A stretch of DNA of 64,000 nucleotides from positions 1 to 64,000 of the forward strand of contig JAFGLW010000002.1 of assembly GCA_016927905.1 (NCBI GenBank). The letters run 5' to 3'. The notes beneath the pieces were generated by a model. That model was not told the origin of the DNA, did no database searches, and was given only the letters and a program-made list of their open reading frames with translations. This DNA comes from a candidate division CSSED10-310 bacterium (GTDB taxonomy: Bacteria > CSSED10-310 > JAFGJC01). Made by a program: the position numbers and the translations under genes. Below, piece after piece: positions 59,448 through 64,000 of the stretch; position 1 is the stretch's first letter; every line of letters begins with the position of its first letter.

Positions 59448-60173
59448 TTACATTCCGGGCGAGATTCCGACCAACGCACTGATCAGTGCGGGTATGTTCG
59501 CGATCATGTGGAGAACGATAGCCGTGACCAGACTTCCGGTGCGTTCCGCATAGTGTCCGGCGACCAGCCCGATCGTCGTGGTCAGCAGCACTATGTGGAT
59601 AACCGGTCCCCAGCCGGCACCGGTGGACAGCACGATGAAATGTCCCAGACCGAACAGAACAGCTCCGGTGACCACCGGCAGGCTCAGTTTCAACTTGAAA
59701 ATCCGTAATGTCACGGGACTCAAAAGCGCCAGGAAATTTTGTAGGAATCCCCGAAACAGGAATTCTTCGCATACGCTGGCATAAATCACGATGAATACAA
59801 ATATCTGACCGGCCGACATCCCCTGCGCCTGACCGCCGGGCGTCCCGCTGCCGGTCAGACGGGAGATCAGATTCGAAACGGGCACCAACACGATGTTGGC
59901 GGCTGCAAATATCAATGCCAGTACCAGAACGGGGCGGATTAGATTACGGAGATTGACCGGTCGAAAACCATAGCGGGAAAGGTTACCGCCGCTGTATCGG
60001 ATCATCAGGCTGAGTGAACAGACCAGGAAAACCGTGTGAGTGGCGAAACTGTCCGGTATCCAGGAATGAAACCGGATGAATTTCCATTCGGAAGCCCAGA
60101 TCCCGAGACCGTAGATTCCCAGACAGATCAGGACTCCCGATACGAAACGGTTACATGGATTGATATGCTTCAA
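59448..60173 (-). CDS. CPBP family intramembrane metalloprotease
   Basis: SVCEEFLFRGFLQNFL; GAVLFGLGHFIV; GLVAGHYAERTGSLVTAIVLHMIANI. Confidence 0.9.
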   Translation of the reverse strand: MKHINPCNRFVSGVLICLGIYGLGIWASEWKFIRFHSWIPDSFATHTVFLVCSLSLMIRYSGGNLSRYGFRPVNLRNLIRPVLVLALIFAAANIVLVPVSNLISRLTGSGTPGGQAQGMSAGQIFVFIVIYASVCEEFLFRGFLQNFLALLSPVTLRIFKLKLSLPVVTGAVLFGLGHFIVLSTGAGWGPVIHIVLLTTTIGLVAGHYAERTGSLVTAIVLHMIANIPALISALVGISPGM

Positions 60174-60220
60174 AACCGGTCCATCTCCCCTCTGGAACCG
60201 GCCGACAATCCGGATGCGGT

Positions 60221-62308
60221 TCAGTTGTAACCAAAGGTCACCACATCCCAGTCATACACCTGCTGGCCGGTTTGATTCAGGGTCGCACCCCAGAAATTCA
60301 GCCCCATTGCCGATCCGCCCACGGCCGGCCATGTGAAATCGAATATTCTCAGGATCTCCGACGCACCGGCGTCCAAGCTCCGGAAATCCGAATCCAGGTA
60401 CTGGGCCCAGGATGGATAGAAGAAGAATTCTCCGTATGCGTCCAGCGCGATGATGAGCATGAACGAAGTGGTCTGGGAAGCGTTGTTCATGAGCCAGGTA
60501 TCGAAGATGAACCGGTCCCCGGAAGAGAATATTTCCTGATTCAAGGTCAGATCGATGGAAACGGGCTCAGGCGGTCCGGCTCCGCCGGTTCCCAACACCA
60601 TGAAATCATCGACATTCCAGCCGCCCAGGTTCATCAACGCATCCGTGATGAACCCGAACTTGAAGGCCACGGTGCCGGAAGCGACCACGGATGCGGGGAC
60701 TTCATACATGAGCCGGGTCCACCACAGGTCGCAATAATCCGCTTCGGGATTGGTAAACAGGACGGTGTCGTTGGCAAAAAAGTCGGCCTGATCAGCGCTG
60801 CGGGGTTCCACGGTCAGGCACCGGGCGAACTGCACGTACACCCGGTCATAACCTGAAACGTTGATGTCGGGTGACCGGAGATGACTGTTCTGGCTTTTCT
60901 TGTGCCTGCCGGTATCTTCCAGTGTATTGCCCCAGAAGCTGGTTCCGGAAAAAGCCGTGTGCGGGTCATAAACCGCCACCTCGGACGCAACGCCATGCTC
61001 CCAGTCGTCGTTGGATCCCACATGCAGCCAGCCGTTGTCATCCGCGGTTTCAAAATCATCATAGAAAATAAGCTCGAACGGACCGGTGATTACGTCGAAC
61101 TGCAGATCGAAATCAAAGGTGTCCGTTGTTACCGCCAGATTGAATACGACGCGTTCGCCCGCCGGGGTCGCCCCGGACAGGGCGACCTGGAAATGGGGGG
61201 ACTGGGTGGCCTGACCGGTGCCCTTGCTGATGACCGGGAAATAAGCCGTATCCTGGATCACGGTCACATAACTGCTGCCGCCGGTGAGTTTCCCGGTGAC
61301 GCCCGTGGCCTGGAGCGTTCCGAAATTGTATAGCGTCACGGCTAGTGAGACGGTTTCACCGGGATCCAGAAAGGCGTCCCCGCTGCCGCCGGACACCTGA
61401 TATCCATCCACCCGCAGGAACGGCCGGCGGACGGGTTTGAACATTGGTTTTACGGAGTTGGAACCGATCCGGCAGGAACCGTATTTGATGTAACCGAATC
61501 CGTTGTCACCCCAGGACGGTCCCCAGGAATTCTTGATCAGCCAGGCACCCTGGCCGCCGCACTGGCTGTCGTCCCACCCGATGATGATCACGGCATGATT
61601 GGTCGGATCGTCGCCCGCGTGTTCATAACACCCGGAAACATAGGCATACCAATCTTCATAGACATGCACCGAACACGGCACCGGGCCTTCCGCCAGTGCG
61701 TTCTTGATTGCATCGACGTTGTTGTTGATGTCCTGGTAACCCATCGTGCCGGAAATCTGGGGACAGGAATGATTGCAGGGGAGATTGTCGACGGCCCGAT
61801 AGGGCATGCAGGCCTCCACAGGGGCACCGCCGACATCCCGGATGTAATTCAGGGCAACCCGGGTGTTCCCGCCGCCACAACCCATTCCGTTCTGATTGCA
61901 TTCAATCAGCCACTGCTCCGACAGATCCACATCCTCATCAAAATAGATCTTGTGCATGTGCTCGATGGTGCCAATGGCCGCGAACGCCCAGCAGCTGCCG
62001 CAGTTTCCCTGGTTCTTGGCATACGTCGTACCGTTCTGATCCCGCCAGTCGAAATTGCTCGGATACCGGCCGTCCGGTTCGTATTCCATGTATGGATCAA
62101 CCTCCACGGCACCTTCCGGTGGAATATAACCGCACATGGCAGCCTTTTCCGCGTCGGAAAGGCGGAAAACCTCCGTGTCGCCCGCCGTCCAGTCATACCC
62201 GTTGTGAAGGATGGATTCCTGGATCTGATCCAGAGTCGGACCCGCCCACGCCGGCAGGATAAATACAAATGAAAAAAGACAAAACAAGGAATTTCTGAGT
62301 AAATTCAT
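60221..62308 (-). CDS. Secreted papain-type (C1) cysteine protease with C-terminal accessory domain
   Basis: FDWRDQNGTTYAKNQGNCGSCWAFAAIGTIEHM; NHAVIIIGWDDSQCGGQGAWLIKNSWGPSWGDNGFGYIKYG; signal peptide. Confidence 0.93.
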   Translation of the reverse strand: MNLLRNSLFCLFSFVFILPAWAGPTLDQIQESILHNGYDWTAGDTEVFRLSDAEKAAMCGYIPPEGAVEVDPYMEYEPDGRYPSNFDWRDQNGTTYAKNQGNCGSCWAFAAIGTIEHMHKIYFDEDVDLSEQWLIECNQNGMGCGGGNTRVALNYIRDVGGAPVEACMPYRAVDNLPCNHSCPQISGTMGYQDINNNVDAIKNALAEGPVPCSVHVYEDWYAYVSGCYEHAGDDPTNHAVIIIGWDDSQCGGQGAWLIKNSWGPSWGDNGFGYIKYGSCRIGSNSVKPMFKPVRRPFLRVDGYQVSGGSGDAFLDPGETVSLAVTLYNFGTLQATGVTGKLTGGSSYVTVIQDTAYFPVISKGTGQATQSPHFQVALSGATPAGERVVFNLAVTTDTFDFDLQFDVITGPFELIFYDDFETADDNGWLHVGSNDDWEHGVASEVAVYDPHTAFSGTSFWGNTLEDTGRHKKSQNSHLRSPDINVSGYDRVYVQFARCLTVEPRSADQADFFANDTVLFTNPEADYCDLWWTRLMYEVPASVVASGTVAFKFGFITDALMNLGGWNVDDFMVLGTGGAGPPEPVSIDLTLNQEIFSSGDRFIFDTWLMNNASQTTSFMLIIALDAYGEFFFYPSWAQYLDSDFRSLDAGASEILRIFDFTWPAVGGSAMGLNFWGATLNQTGQQVYDWDVVTFGYN

Positions 62309-62520
62309 CCGGATACTCCCCTTTCAAGTCGTTGCAGCCAACGGCGATGCGAACCCCTTCTGATTTTGATCTTATCTTCCCGGAATGGAATTTTCAAATT
62401 TAGGAGCATACCGGAAAAATCGCATACCGCATGTCAATATCCGACGCCCTTCGATCCTCCGGTTGGAGTATCCGGGGAAATTGGCTACACTTAGCGCATG
62501 AACCGGGATCCGGAAATTCA

Positions 62521-62967
62521 GTGAAACCGGAAGGCGGAATTGTCATTTCATCGGAACTGATCATCCGGATGGGTGAGTTTCTGTTCGAAGTCTCCCGGAG
62601 TGGCGGCCCGGGCGGTCAGAACGTCAACAAAGTCAGTACCAAAGTGACGCTGCGGTTCAATGTCACCGGTTCGCCTTCGTTGACCGGAGAACAAAAATCG
62701 CTGATAGTTTCCCGTCTGGAAAACCGGATCACCGGATCCGGTGACCTGATCTTATCCTCCCAGCGGTTCCGAACGCAGAAGGAAAATCGTTTGGAAGTCA
62801 TCCGCCGTTTCATCACCCTGCTTCAGACCGCCCTGCTGCCTGAAAAAGAAAGAGTGTCCACCCGCGTGCCTTTCGCTCAGAGACAAAGCCGGCTGGCGGA
62901 TAAGAAATACCGGGGGCGGATCAAATCGAAACGGGGGCGGATCAATCCCGGGGAGATGGACGAATGA
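62521..62967 (+). CDS. arfB: Peptide-release-factor-like ribosome rescue protein ArfB
   Basis: FEVSRSGGPGGQNVNKVSTKVTLRFNV (GGQ motif); basic C-terminus KKYRGRIKSKRGRI; GTG start. Confidence 0.88.
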   Translation: MKPEGGIVISSELIIRMGEFLFEVSRSGGPGGQNVNKVSTKVTLRFNVTGSPSLTGEQKSLIVSRLENRITGSGDLILSSQRFRTQKENRLEVIRRFITLLQTALLPEKERVSTRVPFAQRQSRLADKKYRGRIKSKRGRINPGEMDE

Positions 62968-63350
62968 CGGCGGCAGTCCGGTAAGCGGATACGGGGGTTT
63001 GTCCCTGCCGGTTTCCCGCCCGGGAGCACACTTCGGGATATCCTGTACAGGCCCGGTGTTTTCTCAGTCAATCGAGCATGAAACCCATCGCATCCGCCGC
63101 GGGATGCTCCGGTTGGTAAGAAATAACCGTTGAGACCACATGCGCCAATATTGGCAGGCAGACAGTCATCAAACCGAGGTTTCGCATTGTGTGTCCTCTT
63201 ATTTCCGCATGACGATAGGAAGCGGCATCAAAATTATCAACCACCGAAAATCCTCGACCGTGAACCATATGCCGGGATATACTGCCCGCTCGCGCCGTGT
63301 TTTTCAGGGAGCGGGAAGAACGGTGTGTTTCATCGAAGGGAGAGGGGATT

Positions 63351-64000
63351 TTGGATCTTCGGGACAGTCGCTGGATGGTGCACGGAGCGCTGATTTTTAT
63401 TCAATTTGCTTTCGGCGCATTCCATGTTATGGCGAAATATGTCCTCGGCAACATGCACCCGCTGGCGATCGCTGGTTCAAGGGTCGTTGTCGCCACACCC
63501 CTGCTGCTTGTGATCGCCTCTGCCGTCGACCGGAAAATGCCAACCCTGCGCGATATGCCCCGCTTGGCGCTGCTTGGTTTCCTGGGGGTCTTCACCAACC
63601 AGGTCCTGTTCATTATCGGGCTGCAATATACAACAGCCACCAACGCAGGAATCCTGATGCCGTCCATCCCGGTGTTCGCCGCCGCATTCTCCATTCTCAC
63701 CGGCATCGAGAAAGTCTCCTATCGAAAGCTGACCGGGATTTTGGTGGCTGTGGTCGGAGCCGTTGTCATGCTGGATATCGCGGGGTTTTCGTTCGGAAGA
63801 AGTGTTTTTTTTGGAAATGCTCTGATTCTGGTCAACTGTATGAGTTATTCGCTGTTTCTGGTGCTGCAGAAACCCGTTCTGAACCGCTTGCCGCCCCTGA
63901 CGGTGATCGCCTGGGCGTTTCTGTTCGGCGGCGCCGGAGTCTTTGCGTTGAGTCTGAACGAGTTGATGGAGATGAACCTTGCGGCTCTGCCGATCCGCAC
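63351..64000 (+). CDS. EamA/DMT-family transporter (3' truncated by window edge)
   Basis: LIFIQFAFGAFHVMAKYVLGNMHPLAIAGSRVVVATPLLL...GLQYTTATNAGILMPSIPVFAAAFS; TTG start with AGAGGGG SD, or ATG 63375. Confidence 0.85.
   Translation, partial: MDLRDSRWMVHGALIFIQFAFGAFHVMAKYVLGNMHPLAIAGSRVVVATPLLLVIASAVDRKMPTLRDMPRLALLGFLGVFTNQVLFIIGLQYTTATNAGILMPSIPVFAAAFSILTGIEKVSYRKLTGILVAVVGAVVMLDIAGFSFGRSVFFGNALILVNCMSYSLFLVLQKPVLNRLPPLTVIAWAFLFGGAGVFALSLNELMEMNLAALPIR

Noticed and set aside
63068-63268. Small minus-strand ORF ending MRNLGLMTVCLPILAHVVSTVISYQPEHPAADAMGFMLD
   Set aside because: Short, with only a weak SD; homology would be needed.
1-64000. CRISPR arrays and IS/transposon ends
   Set aside because: No regularly spaced direct repeats and no transposase ORFs; the only repeats seen are P/T-coding linkers.
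1-64000. High frequency of ATCCGG/CCGGAT-like words across the window
   Set aside because: Probably codon usage (CCG Pro, CGG Arg, GAT Asp) rather than a signal sequence; occurs mainly inside genes in all contexts. A k-mer strand/frame test would be needed.

Overview
This is a 64 kb, gene-dense, fairly GC-rich bacterial window. I could not assign the host. It looks like an uncultured Gram-negative lineage with a large-exoprotein lifestyle. Contents: the 3' end of a large serine recombinase at the left edge; several envelope-glycan genes (GT39-like membrane glycosyltransferases, an O-antigen-ligase/TPR protein, GT4 enzymes, a complete rmlA-rmlC-rmlB-rmlD run followed by two tandem GMD/RMD-type epimerases); a protein-quality-control block (two hsp20, htpG, clpB); a PPDK-N/receiver protein beside an ATP-grasp-like protein; glgC; an exported-looking pcm; and a set of secreted proteins (gingipain-type C25 protease, papain-type C1 protease, beta-helix protein, Tat/Pro-Thr-rich protein). 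The most interesting observations are: (1) a thioredoxin-fold gene with an in-frame UGA followed at the expected distance by a hairpin with a GGUC apical loop, i.e. a candidate selenoprotein with a bSECIS; (2) a B12-binding radical SAM gene directly followed by a protein with a leader-like N-terminus, an internal twin-arginine motif, a Pro/Thr-rich linker and a C-terminal domain, all behind a textbook sigma-54 promoter; (3) a related ~110-aa C-terminal domain on four otherwise unrelated secreted proteins; (4) a second near-identical sigma-54 promoter upstream of hsp20. All calls are from reading the sequence; no searches were run.
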